In this document: positions 10,284-19,128 of the stretch, piece by piece
Layout: every line of letters begins with the position of its first letter
Numbering within the stretch: the first letter of the stretch is position 1
NCBI GenBank assembly: GCA_001771935.1
Contig: MERD01000041.1
Coordinates: forward strand, 1-32,713
Source of the DNA: Betaproteobacteria bacterium RIFCSPLOWO2_02_FULL_67_26
GTDB lineage: Bacteria > Pseudomonadota > Gammaproteobacteria > Burkholderiales > SG8-41
Reading direction: 5' to 3'
DNA length: 32,713 nt
Position numbers and translations under genes: made by a program
The notes under the pieces: generated by a model
The model's input: the letters and a program-made list of their open reading frames with translations, nothing else
Told to the model about the DNA's origin: nothing
Database searches by the model: none

Positions 10284-11378
10284 CTAGCTTTTCGCTCCCA
10301 TGGACAGCGCGCGCAGCCGCGACTTCTCGAGCGTCTCGTGCGTTGCCGTGTCGCTCCAGCCGACCAGGTTACTGAGCACGATGTCGCTCAGGGCGTGTAT
10401 CCAGTCGGTCCGCTCGTTCAGGCACGGGATGAAATGAAACTCGCGCCCGCCCGTGCTGAGAAAGATGCTCTTCCCCTCGATCGCGATCTCCTCGAGGGTC
10501 TCCAGGCAATCGGAGATGAACCCGGGGCAGACCACGTCTACACGTCGGACTTTTTGCCGGCCGAGCTCGGCGAGGACGTCCGCGGTATAGGGCTTGAGCC
10601 ACTCCGCGCGGCCGAAGCGCGACTGGAAGGTGACGCGATATTGTTCCTGCCTGAGTCCCAGCGCATCGGCGAGCAGCCGGGCGGTCTTCTGGCACTCGCA
10701 GTGGTAGGGGTCGCCCTTGTCGAGCGTCGCGCGCGGCACGCCGTGAAAGCTCATCAGCAGCACATCCGTCCTCTGGCTCGTCATCCAGTAGTCGCGCACG
10801 GACTGCGCCAGCGCGGCGATGTAGCCTGCGTGGTCGTGGAAACTCCGGACCGATCGGAGCGCCGGCTGGTTGCGCATGCCCTGGAGGCAGCCGAAGGCGG
10901 AGTCGAGCGCGGTAGCCGTCGTGGACGCCGAGTACTGCGGGTAGAGCGGCACGAGAAGGATGCGGTCGCAGCGCAGCGCCTTCAGCTCCCGCAGCTTGTC
11001 GGGGATCGCGGGCTGACCGTAACGCATCGCGTAGTCCACCGTCAGCGGCAACGGCTTCGCGCGCTCGCCGAGAAAGCCGCGCAGCAACGCCATCTGGCGC
11101 CCGGTGTGCACCCCGAGCGGAGAGCCTTCGCTCATCCACACCTGGGCGTAACGCTGGGCGGACGCCTTGGGCCGCGTGGCGAGAATGAAAAGGTGCAGGA
11201 TCGGCCACCACACGATGCGCGGAATCTCGACCACCCGCGGGTCGGACAGGAATTCCTTCAGGTAGGCGCGCACCGCCGGCGGTGTCGGCGTGTCCGGCGT
11301 GCCGAGCTGTATCAACAGGACCCCGATGCGGGGCTGGCTGCCGTGGGAGAAGGGAGGCTCGGGAGCGTAGCGCGACAT
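10284..11378 (-). CDS. hemH: Ferrochelatase
   Basis: Inserts Fe2+ into protoporphyrin IX, the last step of protoheme synthesis, at the cytoplasmic membrane. 364 residues, typical for proteobacteria. It opens with [23 protein letters not shown]. Catalytic His212 sits in LLMSFHGVP, and Glu293 in [24 protein letters not shown] is the family signature. Its start lies 9 bases after the hrcA stop, so the two are an operon, and grpE follows after 111 bases containing a heat-shock-like promoter. The placement of a heme gene between hrcA and grpE is recurrent in betaproteobacteria. No odd residues seen. Confidence 0.97.
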   Translation of the reverse strand: MSRYAPEPPFSHGSQPRIGVLLIQLGTPDTPTPPAVRAYLKEFLSDPRVVEIPRIVWWPILHLFILATRPKASAQRYAQVWMSEGSPLGVHTGRQMALLRGFLGERAKPLPLTVDYAMRYGQPAIPDKLRELKALRCDRILLVPLYPQYSASTTATALDSAFGCLQGMRNQPALRSVRSFHDHAGYIAALAQSVRDYWMTSQRTDVLLMSFHGVPRATLDKGDPYHCECQKTARLLADALGLRQEQYRVTFQSRFGRAEWLKPYTADVLAELGRQKVRRVDVVCPGFISDCLETLEEIAIEGKSIFLSTGGREFHFIPCLNERTDWIHALSDIVLSNLVGWSDTATHETLEKSRLRALSMGAKS

Positions 11379-11387
11379 GCGCGACGC

Positions 11388-12422
11388 TCAGCGCTGCGTC
11401 AGCATGCTGCTGAGCAGCCTGGCGGTGATGTCCACGATCGGTATGACGCGCTCGTAGGCCATGCGCGTCGGCCCGATCACGCCGACCGTGCCCAGCACCT
11501 GGCCATCCACTTCGTACGGCGCGGTAATCACGCTGCACTCGTCGAGGGGGGCCATGCCCGACTCGCCGCCGATGAAGATCTGCACGCCCTGCGCGCGGCT
11601 CGAGACGTCGAGGAGCTGCAGCAGCCCGGTCCTGTGATCGAACAGGTCGAAGAGCTTCCTCAGGTTCGCCATATTGGAAGCCAGGTCCTGAGAGTCGAGC
11701 AGGTTGCTCTCGCCCGAGATCACCACTTCCTCCGCCGATTCGGTCGCGGCCTGGCTGCCGGCGTCCAGCGCCGCGGTCATCAGCCGTGTCATGTCTTCGG
11801 TAAGCTGTTTGAGCTCCGCGCGGATGCGGTGCCGGATCTCCTCGAACGTGAGCCCGGCGTAATGCTGGTTCAGGATGTTCGCGGCCTCGGTCAGTTCCGA
11901 GGGCGAGTACGACCGCTCGGCGAACAGGATCCGGTTTTGAACGTCGCCTTCGGGCGTGACGAGGATCAGCAGGACGCGCTTGTCCGAGAGCCTGAGGAAC
12001 TCGATGTGCCGGAAGCCGGCGCTGCGCCGCGGGGTCATGACCACGCCCGCGAAGTGCGTGAGGTCGGACAGGAGCTGGGATGCGGAGGCGACCAGCTTGT
12101 GCGTGGTTTCCTGCTGCAGCTGTCCCTCGAGCTGGTTGATCTCGACGGTGTCGAGCGGCTTGATGGTGAGCAGCGTGTCCACGAAGAAGCGGTAACCGCG
12201 CGCGGTCGGCACCCGTCCCGCCGAGGTATGGGGGCTGGCGATGAAGCCCATCTCCTCGAGATCCGCCATCACGTTGCGGATGCTTGCGGGAGAGAGGTCG
12301 AGTCCGGAGAATTTCGACAGCGCGCGCGAGCCGACCGGCTGGCCTTCGGCGATGTAGCGTTCCACCAGCGTCTTGAGCAGCAGCTGAGCGCGCTCGTTCA
12401 GGGCAAGTGGTTCGGCGGGCAT
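11388..12422 (-). CDS. hrcA: Heat-inducible transcription repressor HrcA
   Basis: Represses chaperone genes by binding CIRCE elements; its folding depends on GroEL. 344 residues from the ATG at 12422. The N-terminal winged helix covers about 1-75 ([21 protein letters not shown], then [19 protein letters not shown]). A GAF-like core follows, and the C-terminus contains [17 protein letters not shown] and [25 protein letters not shown] one codon upstream is an alternative start but less likely. First gene of the minus-strand cluster, divergent from nadK across only 48 bases. No CIRCE (TTAGCACTC-N9-GAGTGCTAA) is visible before hrcA or grpE; its targets, such as groESL, may lie elsewhere. Confidence 0.96.
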   Translation of the reverse strand: MPAEPLALNERAQLLLKTLVERYIAEGQPVGSRALSKFSGLDLSPASIRNVMADLEEMGFIASPHTSAGRVPTARGYRFFVDTLLTIKPLDTVEINQLEGQLQQETTHKLVASASQLLSDLTHFAGVVMTPRRSAGFRHIEFLRLSDKRVLLILVTPEGDVQNRILFAERSYSPSELTEAANILNQHYAGLTFEEIRHRIRAELKQLTEDMTRLMTAALDAGSQAATESAEEVVISGESNLLDSQDLASNMANLRKLFDLFDHRTGLLQLLDVSSRAQGVQIFIGGESGMAPLDECSVITAPYEVDGQVLGTVGVIGPTRMAYERVIPIVDITARLLSSMLTQR

Positions 12423-12470
12423 CAACTTATTCTACAGAAAAAACGGTCGCCTTTTATGGTTTAATGCGGC
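12423..12470. promoter_or_regulatory. Short divergent hrcA/nadK promoter region, possibly giving leaderless transcripts
   Basis: An AT-rich gap of 48 bases. On the minus strand TAGAAT (12434-12429) ends six bases before the hrcA ATG. On the plus strand TTTAAT (12460-12465) ends five bases before the nadK ATG. Neither gene has a recognisable Shine-Dalgarno sequence. If these are -10 boxes, transcription would begin at or within a base or two of each start codon. The -35 regions are weak, so this is tentative. Confidence 0.35.
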
Positions 12471-13340
12471 ATGAAATCATCGTTCAAGACCATCGCGCTG
12501 ATCGGCAAGTACAAGAGCCCGGAAGTCGCCGGGCCGCTGCTCGAGCTCGCCCGCTACCTGGAGGGGCGCAAGGTGAAGGTCCTGATCGATCGCCTCACCG
12601 CGACCCAGGTGAAGGACGTCCGGTATTCCGCGCTGGCGCTCGAGGAGATCGGGCAGCAGGCCGACCTCGCCATCGTCATCGGCGGCGACGGTACCATGCT
12701 CAACATCGCGCGCACGCTGGCGCCCCACGACGTGGCGCTGGTCGGGGTGAACCAGGGCCGCCTCGGGTTCCTGACCGACATCTCGGTGGAAACCATGATC
12801 GCCACCATCGGCGCGATCCTCGACGGAAAATTCGTGGCCGAGGAGCGCATGCTGCTCGAGGGTCAGGTCACCAGCGGCGCCAGGAAAACGTTCGAAGCGC
12901 TGGCCTTCAACGACGTGGTCGTGAGCAAGGGCCCGAAAGGCAGCATGCTGGAGCTGGAGGTGCGCGTCGACGGCCAGTTCATCTACAACCAGCGCGCCGA
13001 CGGCCTGATCGTGGCGACGCCGACCGGCTCCACGGCGTATGCGCTGTCGTCCGGCGGGCCGATCGTGCACCCCTCGCTGTCCGTGATGGCGCTGGTGCCG
13101 GTGTCCCCGCACACGCTGTCCAACCGCCCGATCGTGATCAGCAGTACCTGCACCGTGGAGATCGTCGTGCGTGACAACCCCGAGCCGCGGGTGCACTTCG
13201 ACAGCCACTCGCGCTGCGACCTGCGCGAAGGCGACCGCATCGTGGTCCGGCGCTACGCCCGCCCGATCAGCCTGCTGCACCCGGAGGGGCACAGCTACTA
13301 CGGCATGCTGCGGGAGAAGCTCAACTGGAACCGCGAGTAG
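12471..13340 (+). CDS. nadK: NAD kinase
   Basis: Phosphorylates NAD+ to NADP+ using ATP (or polyphosphate in some families) in the cytoplasm. 289 residues, the usual length. Motifs: IVIGGDGTMLN (GGDGT at 71-75), AFNDVVVSKG in the NE/D position, and the glycine-rich GLIVATPTGSTAYALSSGGPIVHP, followed by a beta-rich C-terminus. It opens the plus-strand nadK-recN pair, 10 bases before recN, the same adjacency seen in gamma- and betaproteobacteria. No Shine-Dalgarno sequence precedes the ATG. Confidence 0.97.
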   Translation: MKSSFKTIALIGKYKSPEVAGPLLELARYLEGRKVKVLIDRLTATQVKDVRYSALALEEIGQQADLAIVIGGDGTMLNIARTLAPHDVALVGVNQGRLGFLTDISVETMIATIGAILDGKFVAEERMLLEGQVTSGARKTFEALAFNDVVVSKGPKGSMLELEVRVDGQFIYNQRADGLIVATPTGSTAYALSSGGPIVHPSLSVMALVPVSPHTLSNRPIVISSTCTVEIVVRDNPEPRVHFDSHSRCDLREGDRIVVRRYARPISLLHPEGHSYYGMLREKLNWNRE

Positions 13341-13350
13341 CCGGTGATCA

Positions 13351-15012
13351 ATGCTTCGCAGTCTGACCATCCGCGACTTCGTCATCGTCGACCGGCTCGA
13401 GCTCGAGTTCGCGCCGGGTTTCACGGTGCTGACCGGCGAGACCGGCGCGGGCAAATCCATACTCATAGACGCCCTGGCCATGGTGCTGGGGGAGCGCGCT
13501 GACGCGATCGTGGTGCGCAGCGGCGCCGAGCGCGCCGAAGTGAGCGCGGAGTTCGAGGCCGGCCGCGGGGCGCTTGCCCGCTGGCTCGAGGACAACGAGC
13601 TGGCCGGCGACGCAGGCGCGCTGCTCATGCGGCGCGTGATCGACGCTTCCGGCCGCTCGCGCGGCTTCATCAACGGCCACGCGGCCACGCTGGCCCAGCT
13701 GCGGGACGCGGGCGATTTCCTGGTGGACATTCACGGCCAGCACCAGCACCAGTCGCTGGGCCGCTCCGCGGCGCAGCGCGGGCTGCTCGACGCTTTCGGC
13801 GGTCACTCCGATACCGCCGGGAAGGTCGCCGAGCTCCACCGCGCATGGCAACAGCGGCGCGAGAGCCGCATCGCGTTCGAGGCCAACGCCGCGGCGTTTG
13901 GCGCCGAGCGCGAGCAGATCGAGTGGCAGGCGCGCGAAATCGAGGCGCTGAAGATCGGGCCGGACGAATGGCCGGAGCTGGCTGCCGAGCACTCGCGGCT
14001 CGCGCACGCGGCGAACCTGATCGAAGCGGCGCAGGCCGGAGTCGAAACGCTTTCGGAAGGCGAGAATTCCGGCCTGGCGCAACTCAACGCCGTCGTCAGC
14101 CGGTTGCACGGCCTGGTCGAGCACGATGCCCGGCTCAAGGAAATCCTGGAGCTGCTCGACCCGGCGCGGATACAGCTCCAGGAAGCCGTATACGCGCTGC
14201 GTCATTACGGCGAGCGCCTTGACCTCGATCCCCAGCGCCTGCGCGAGGTGGAAGCCCGGCTGGACGCCATACACACCGCGGCGCGGAAGTACCGGGTCGA
14301 GCCCGGCGGCCTGCCGGCAAAGCTCGAGGCTGCGAAGGCGCGGCTGCGGGAGATGGGCGAGGGCGGAAGCGTTGAGGCGCTGCGCCAGCAGGAAGACGCG
14401 GCGCATGCAGCGTGCGTGGCTGAAGCGCGCAAGCTGTCGGCGGCACGCAAGAAGGCCGCGAAGAAGCTATCGGACCAGGTCACGGATGCGATGCAGAAGC
14501 TCGCCATGCAGGGCGGCCGGCTTGAAGCGGGCCTCAACGCCGTGGCCGAAGTTACCGCGCATGGGCTGGAAGACGTCGAGTTCCTGGTGGCGATGCACAA
14601 AGGCATGGCGCCGCAGCCGCTGGCGAAGGTGGCCTCGGGCGGGGAGTTGTCGCGCCTGTCGCTTGCGGTCCAGGCCGTGGCGAGCCAGGTCGCGCAGGTG
14701 CCGACGTTGATCTTCGACGAGGTGGATGCCGGCATCGGCGGGCGCGTCGCGGAGATCGTGGGACAGATGCTGAAGCAGCTCGGGGCCCGGCACCAGGTGA
14801 TGTGCATTACCCACCTGCCGCAGGTCGCCGCGTCGGCGGACCGGCAATGGCAGGTCGACAAGTCGACCGCGAACGGCAAGGTGTCGAGCCGCGTTACGTT
14901 GCTCGACCCGGCGCAGCGGGTGGAGGAGATCGCGCGCATGCTGGGCGGGTTGAAGATCACCGAGACCACGCGCAAGCATGCTGCCGAGATGCTCAAGCAC
15001 AGTGACCGGTAG
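13351..15012 (+). CDS. recN: DNA repair protein RecN
   Basis: SMC-like ATPase that helps recombinational repair of double-strand breaks. 553 residues, full length. Walker A is GETGAGKS at 29-36. The central region is a long coiled coil (about 155-370) with many Glu/Arg/Ala heptads. The ABC signature is ASGGELSRLSLAVQAV, Walker B is LIFDEVDAGIGG, and the His switch lies in MCITHLPQVAA. In many proteobacteria recN is followed by fur or bamE; here about 8.9 kb of other genes intervene. The last codons contain a single GTGACCG unit just before the TAG stop. Confidence 0.98.
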   Translation: MLRSLTIRDFVIVDRLELEFAPGFTVLTGETGAGKSILIDALAMVLGERADAIVVRSGAERAEVSAEFEAGRGALARWLEDNELAGDAGALLMRRVIDASGRSRGFINGHAATLAQLRDAGDFLVDIHGQHQHQSLGRSAAQRGLLDAFGGHSDTAGKVAELHRAWQQRRESRIAFEANAAAFGAEREQIEWQAREIEALKIGPDEWPELAAEHSRLAHAANLIEAAQAGVETLSEGENSGLAQLNAVVSRLHGLVEHDARLKEILELLDPARIQLQEAVYALRHYGERLDLDPQRLREVEARLDAIHTAARKYRVEPGGLPAKLEAAKARLREMGEGGSVEALRQQEDAAHAACVAEARKLSAARKKAAKKLSDQVTDAMQKLAMQGGRLEAGLNAVAEVTAHGLEDVEFLVAMHKGMAPQPLAKVASGGELSRLSLAVQAVASQVAQVPTLIFDEVDAGIGGRVAEIVGQMLKQLGARHQVMCITHLPQVAASADRQWQVDKSTANGKVSSRVTLLDPAQRVEEIARMLGGLKITETTRKHAAEMLKHSDR

Positions 15013-15020
15013 GCGCCGAC

Positions 15021-16646
15021 GTGTTCCAGTGGGTCAAATCCAGGCTCCGGCTCCCGGGCAATTCCGCAGGGAGGGAGCGCGACGGGATGCTGCAAGAGGC
15101 CGAAGCGCTTCGTGCCACGGGGGCGATCCGGGAAGCCCGGGCATGTTGCGAGTCGTTATTGCGGCAACGGCCTGACGACGCGCGCGCCCTGTGCCTGATG
15201 GCCGAGATGGCGGCCGATGCCCGGCAGGCCGAGGACGGCCTGCACTGGGCGCAGCGCGCGATCGCCGCGGACCCCCGGGCCGGCGCGCCGCACTTTACGG
15301 CGGGCCGGCTGCACGAAATTGCAGGCCGGTTGACGAACGCCGAAGCGAGCTATCGCGCCGCGATCCGGCTCGCCCCGGATCACGCGAAGGCGCACAACAA
15401 TCTGGGTGGCGTCCTGCACATGCAGGGCCAGCTCGATGCGGCATTGGCCAGCTATCGCAATGCCCTCGAGCTCGATCCGCGCCAGCCGGAAGCCAACCAA
15501 AACTACGCCTCGATCGTGCGCGACACCGGCGCCCTGGAGCTGGCGGTCGAGGGCTACCTGCGGCAGACGAGGGCGGTTCCCGAGGATGCCGAGGCGCACA
15601 ATAATCTCGCCAATGCCTATCGCGAGCTGGGACGCCACCGCGAGGCGCTGGCGAGCTTCGAGCGCGCGCTCGCCGCGGACCCGGAATACGCCGAGGCCCA
15701 CTTCAGCCGGTCCTTCGTCTTGTTGCTCTGCGGGGACTATGAGAAGGGCTGGAAGGAGTACGAATGGCGCTGGCGGATCAACGCGTTCAATGCGCCGGCC
15801 CGGAGGTTTCCGCAGGCCCCATGGGACGGACGGAAGATCGCCGGTGGAACGATCCTGGTGCATGCCGAGCAGGGGCTGGGCGACACCCTGCAGTTCGTGA
15901 GATACGCGCCGTGGGTGGCGGAACGCTGCTCGTCGGTGATTCTGGAATGCCAGCCCGAATTGAAATCGCTCATGGAATCGGTCACCGGTATCGGACAGGT
16001 GGTGGTCCAGGGAGAGGCGCTGCCGCCGTTTTCGGCCCACGTCCCGATGATGAGCCTGCCCGGCGTTTTCGGCACTACGCTCGAGAGCGTGCCGTGGCGC
16101 GGGCCTTACGTCCAGGCGGATCCGGAGCGTTCGGCGGCGTGGCGCCCGCGAGCCGGGCGCGGCGATGGCGCGCTCAAGGTCGGACTGGCTTGGGCCGGGC
16201 GCCCGCAGCAATGGGATGACCGCAAGCGCTCCATCACGCTCGACATGCTGGCGCCGCTCGCGCAGGCGTCCGGGGCCGTGTTCTACAGCGTGCAGATGGG
16301 CGAGGCGGCGGCGCAATCCGCCTCGCCTCCTGCGGGGATGAACCTCGTGGATCTCACCGCCGGCATCCGGGATTTTTCGGACACCGCCGCGCTGCTGAGC
16401 CACCTCGATTTGATGATCACGATCGATACCTCGGTCGCCCACCTGGCCGGGGCCATGGGCGTGCCGACCTGGGTGCTGGTGGCCCATGCGCCGGACTGGC
16501 GCTACCACCTCGGGCGCAGCGACAATCCCTGGTATCCGTCCATGCGGCTCTACCGGCAGGACCGCGATGGCGACTGGACCGGTCCGATCGCAAGGGTCGC
16601 GGAAGCCCTGGCCGCCGGGAAGGGCAGAGCGAATGGCCGCCCGTAG
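15021..16646 (+). CDS. TPR protein with C-terminal glycosyltransferase-like (GT-B) domain
   Basis: 541 residues from a GTG with GGTAGGCG upstream; an ATG at 15087 is an alternative. No signal peptide is evident. About six TPR units cover about 25-245, with classical DHAKAHNNLGGVLHMQGQLDAAL and DAEAHNNLANAYRELGRHREAL patterns. The C-terminal half (about 275-530) resembles family 9/41 GT-B glycosyltransferases: ILVHAEQGLGDTLQFVRYAP near its start, then VGLAWAGRP, and DLMITIDTSVAHLAGAMGVP in the nucleotide-sugar site. Such proteins glycosylate proteins or envelope glycans; donor and acceptor are unknown. The stop overlaps the start of the CoA-transferase gene by 14 bases. First gene of the block between recN and fur. 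Confidence 0.85.
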   Translation: MFQWVKSRLRLPGNSAGRERDGMLQEAEALRATGAIREARACCESLLRQRPDDARALCLMAEMAADARQAEDGLHWAQRAIAADPRAGAPHFTAGRLHEIAGRLTNAEASYRAAIRLAPDHAKAHNNLGGVLHMQGQLDAALASYRNALELDPRQPEANQNYASIVRDTGALELAVEGYLRQTRAVPEDAEAHNNLANAYRELGRHREALASFERALAADPEYAEAHFSRSFVLLLCGDYEKGWKEYEWRWRINAFNAPARRFPQAPWDGRKIAGGTILVHAEQGLGDTLQFVRYAPWVAERCSSVILECQPELKSLMESVTGIGQVVVQGEALPPFSAHVPMMSLPGVFGTTLESVPWRGPYVQADPERSAAWRPRAGRGDGALKVGLAWAGRPQQWDDRKRSITLDMLAPLAQASGAVFYSVQMGEAAAQSASPPAGMNLVDLTAGIRDFSDTAALLSHLDLMITIDTSVAHLAGAMGVPTWVLVAHAPDWRYHLGRSDNPWYPSMRLYRQDRDGDWTGPIARVAEALAAGKGRANGRP

Positions 16647-17877
16647 CGGGCCACCGGCTTCCGGCCACGGCGCCAGCGGGCCGCTCGCCGGCGTGCGCGT
16701 CGTTGACCTCACCTCGGTCGTGATGGGTCCGTTCGCGACCCAGATCCTGGCGGACCTCGGCGCCGACGTGATCAAGGTCGAGCCGCCGGAGGGCGACGTG
16801 CTGCGCCACATCGCGCCCATGAAGCATCCGGGCATGGGGCACATCTTCCTGCACCACAATCGCAACAAGCGCTCGATCGTGCTCGATCTGAAGCAACCGA
16901 AGGGGCGCGAGGCGCTGCTGCGGCTCGCCCGGGAGGCGGACGTCCTCGCGTACAACGTGCGCCCGCAGGCCATGGCGCGGCTCAAGCTCACCTATGACGA
17001 CGTGCGCGCGGTCAATCCGCGGATCATTTACGTCGGCGCCTATGGCTACGGCGAGGGTGGCCCCTACGCCGGCGAGCCGGCGTACGACGATCTGATCCAG
17101 GGCCGGACGGGACTTCCGCACCTGCTGCTCGAGGCGGGCGCGGACCGGCCGCGCTACGTGCCGACGGCGATCTCGGACCGCATCACCGGGCTCGCCACCG
17201 TCAACGCCGTCACCTCGGCGCTCTTTTGCCGGGAGCGGACCGGCAAGGGCCAGGCGGTGGAGGTGCCGATGTTCGAGACGCTGGCCCAGCTGGTGCTGGG
17301 CGATCACATGGGCGGCCGCACGTTCGAGCCGTCGATCGAGCCGTTCCGCTACGCGCGCATGCTGGCGCCGCACCGCGTGCCGTACGCGACGAAGGACGGC
17401 TACGTGTGCGTGCTGGTCTACAACGACAAGCACTGGCGCAGCTTCTTCCGGCTGGTCGGCCGCGAGGGGATGTTCGATTCCGATCCGCGCTTCTCCAGCC
17501 AGGAGGCGCGCTCCCGCAACATCGGCGAAGTCTACGAATTCGTCGCCGGCCAGATGGCGACGCGCACCAGCGAGGAGTGGCTGCGACTGTTGAAGGAAGC
17601 GGACATCCCGGTGGCGCCGCTCAATTCGGTGGATGATCTCATCGCCGATCCCCACTTGCGGCAGGCCGGTTTCTTCGTGATGACGGACCACCCGACCGAG
17701 GGCAGGCTGCGCGAGATGACCGCGCCCGGAAAATGGTCGGCGTCGCCGCCGGAGGCTCTGCGGCCCGCGCCGCGGCTGGGCGAGCACAGCGTGGAGGTCC
17801 TGCATGAAGCGGGGTATGCTGAGGCAGAGATCGAGACGATGATCGCGGCACGCGTGACGCTGAAACCCCAAAATTAG
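16633..17877 (+). CDS. CaiB/BaiF family (class III) CoA-transferase
   Basis: Moves CoA between carboxylic acids through an aspartyl-CoA intermediate. 414 residues from the ATG at 16633 (GGAAGG upstream); the frame is open further upstream, but that part lies inside the previous gene. Recognised by LAGVRVVDLTSVVMGPFATQILADLGADVIKVE at the N-terminus (quoted in part: GPFATQILADLGADVIKVE), NKRSIVLDLKQPKGRE, and PAYDDLIQGRTGL holding the likely catalytic Asp; the interlocked small domain follows. It is followed after 25 bases by an acyl-CoA dehydrogenase, so the two may activate and then oxidise the same organic acid. The substrate (for example a dicarboxylate or aromatic acid) is not deducible. 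Confidence 0.93.
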   Translation: MAARSGPPASGHGASGPLAGVRVVDLTSVVMGPFATQILADLGADVIKVEPPEGDVLRHIAPMKHPGMGHIFLHHNRNKRSIVLDLKQPKGREALLRLAREADVLAYNVRPQAMARLKLTYDDVRAVNPRIIYVGAYGYGEGGPYAGEPAYDDLIQGRTGLPHLLLEAGADRPRYVPTAISDRITGLATVNAVTSALFCRERTGKGQAVEVPMFETLAQLVLGDHMGGRTFEPSIEPFRYARMLAPHRVPYATKDGYVCVLVYNDKHWRSFFRLVGREGMFDSDPRFSSQEARSRNIGEVYEFVAGQMATRTSEEWLRLLKEADIPVAPLNSVDDLIADPHLRQAGFFVMTDHPTEGRLREMTAPGKWSASPPEALRPAPRLGEHSVEVLHEAGYAEAEIETMIAARVTLKPQN

Positions 17878-17879
17878 CA

Positions 17880-17902
17880 GCCAGGACGCCAGGGCCGCCA
17901 GG
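17880..17902. repeat. Short degenerate tandem repeat, GCCAGG(A/G)C
   Basis: Three imperfect units, GCCAGGAC, GCCAGGGCC and GCCAGGAT, fill the gap between the CoA-transferase stop and the acyl-CoA dehydrogenase start. Unit length is 8-9 bases. The AGGG in the second unit lies eight bases from the ATG and is the only Shine-Dalgarno-like element there. Confidence 0.5.
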
Positions 17903-19069
17903 ATGGACTTCTCATTTTCCGAAGAGCAGCTCGCGATCCGCGCGGCGATCGACAAAATCTGCGCGCGGTTCGACGCCGCCTACTGGCTGAAGAAGGACAC
18001 CGAGGGCGGCTTTCCCGAGGACTTCCACCGGGCGTTCGCGCGCGACGGCTGGCTCGGCATCGCGATGCCGGAGGCCTGCGGCGGGGCCGGCCTCGGCATT
18101 ACCGAGGCGGCGATCATGCTGCAGGCGATCTCGGCATCCGGCGCCGGGATGTCGGGCGCCTCCGCCGTGCACATGAACATCTGGGGCGTCAACCCGGTGG
18201 TCGTGTTCGGCACCGACGAGCAGAAGCGGCGCTGGCTGCCGCCGCTCATCGAGGGCCGCGACCGCGCATGCTTCTGCGTTACCGAGCCCGACACCGGCCT
18301 CGACACCACCAAGCTCAAGACGCGCGCGGTGAAGGAGGGCGACGGCTACCGGGTGTCGGGCCGCAAGATCTGGATCTCGACCGCGCAGGTCACCAACAAG
18401 ATGCTGCTGCTCGCGCGCACCACGCCGATCGAGGAAGTGAAGAAGCCCACGCAGGGACTCTCCCTGTTTTACACCGACATGGACCGCAAGTTCGTCGAGG
18501 CGCGCGAGATCCCGAAGATGGGCCGCAAGGCGGTGGATTCCAACCAGGTGTTCATCGACGGTCTCAAGGTGCCCGCCACCGACCGCATCGGGGAGGAGGG
18601 CAAGGGTTTCGAGTACATCCTGCACGGGCTGAACCCCGAGCGCATCCTGATCGCGGCCGAGGCGGTCGGGCTCGGGCGGGCGGCGTTGAAGCGCGCTGCC
18701 GAGTACGCGAAGGAGCGCATCGTGTTCAACCGACCGATCGGCCGCAACCAGGCGATCCAGCACCCGCTCGCCCAGCGCTGGATCGAGCTCGAGGCGGCGG
18801 ACCTGCTGGTGTACAAGGCGGCGTGGCTCTACGACAACGGCAAGCCGTGCGGCGCGGAGGCGAACGCGGCGAAGTACCTGGCGGGCGAGGCCGGATTCAA
18901 GGCGTGCGAGACCGCGGTGATGAGCCACGGCGGCATGGGTTACGCGAAGGAGTATCACGTCGAGCGCTATTTCCGCGAGTCGCTGATCCCGCGCATCGTG
19001 CCGGTGAGCCCGCAGCTGATCCTGTGCTACATCGCGGAGCGGGTGCTCGGACTTCCGAAGTCCTACTAG
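17903..19069 (+). CDS. Acyl-CoA dehydrogenase
   Basis: FAD-dependent alpha,beta-desaturation of an acyl-CoA, passing electrons to ETF. 388 residues, normal length. The N-terminal helical domain starts MDFSFSEEQLAIRAAIDKIC. The beta domain carries CFCVTEPDTGLDTTKLKTRA and the FAD-binding VSGRKIWIS. The C-terminal helical domain has HGGMGYAKEYHVERYFRE, where the Glu of KEYHVE is in the position of the catalytic base of the medium-chain enzymes. It pairs with the CoA-transferase upstream. Chain-length specificity is not predictable by eye. A heptamer tract begins six bases after its TAG stop. Confidence 0.95.
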   Translation: MDFSFSEEQLAIRAAIDKICARFDAAYWLKKDTEGGFPEDFHRAFARDGWLGIAMPEACGGAGLGITEAAIMLQAISASGAGMSGASAVHMNIWGVNPVVVFGTDEQKRRWLPPLIEGRDRACFCVTEPDTGLDTTKLKTRAVKEGDGYRVSGRKIWISTAQVTNKMLLLARTTPIEEVKKPTQGLSLFYTDMDRKFVEAREIPKMGRKAVDSNQVFIDGLKVPATDRIGEEGKGFEYILHGLNPERILIAAEAVGLGRAALKRAAEYAKERIVFNRPIGRNQAIQHPLAQRWIELEAADLLVYKAAWLYDNGKPCGAEANAAKYLAGEAGFKACETAVMSHGGMGYAKEYHVERYFRESLIPRIVPVSPQLILCYIAERVLGLPKSY

Positions 19070-19074
19070 AAAGC

Positions 19075-19109
19075 GTGAACGGTGAACGGTGAACAGTGAA
19101 CGGTTCACG
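19075..19109. repeat. 7-bp tandem repeat GTGAAC(G/A) ending in an inverted unit
   Basis: Four units in register, GTGAACG (19075), GTGAACG (19082), GTGAACA (19089) and GTGAACG (19096), are followed in phase by GTTCACG (19103), the reverse-complement orientation of the core. The last direct unit and the inverted unit can pair as a small hairpin. The tract lies between the acyl-CoA dehydrogenase stop and the ribosome site of the HAD gene. The core differs by one base from the GTGACC tracts. Confidence 0.85.
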
Positions 19110-19128
19110 CAGTCGCGGAGAAATTCCA

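Noticed and set aside
10338-12464. 708-codon open frame antisense to hemH and hrcA
   Set aside because: No recognisable domain; both minus-strand genes are complete with intact active-site or DNA-binding motifs.
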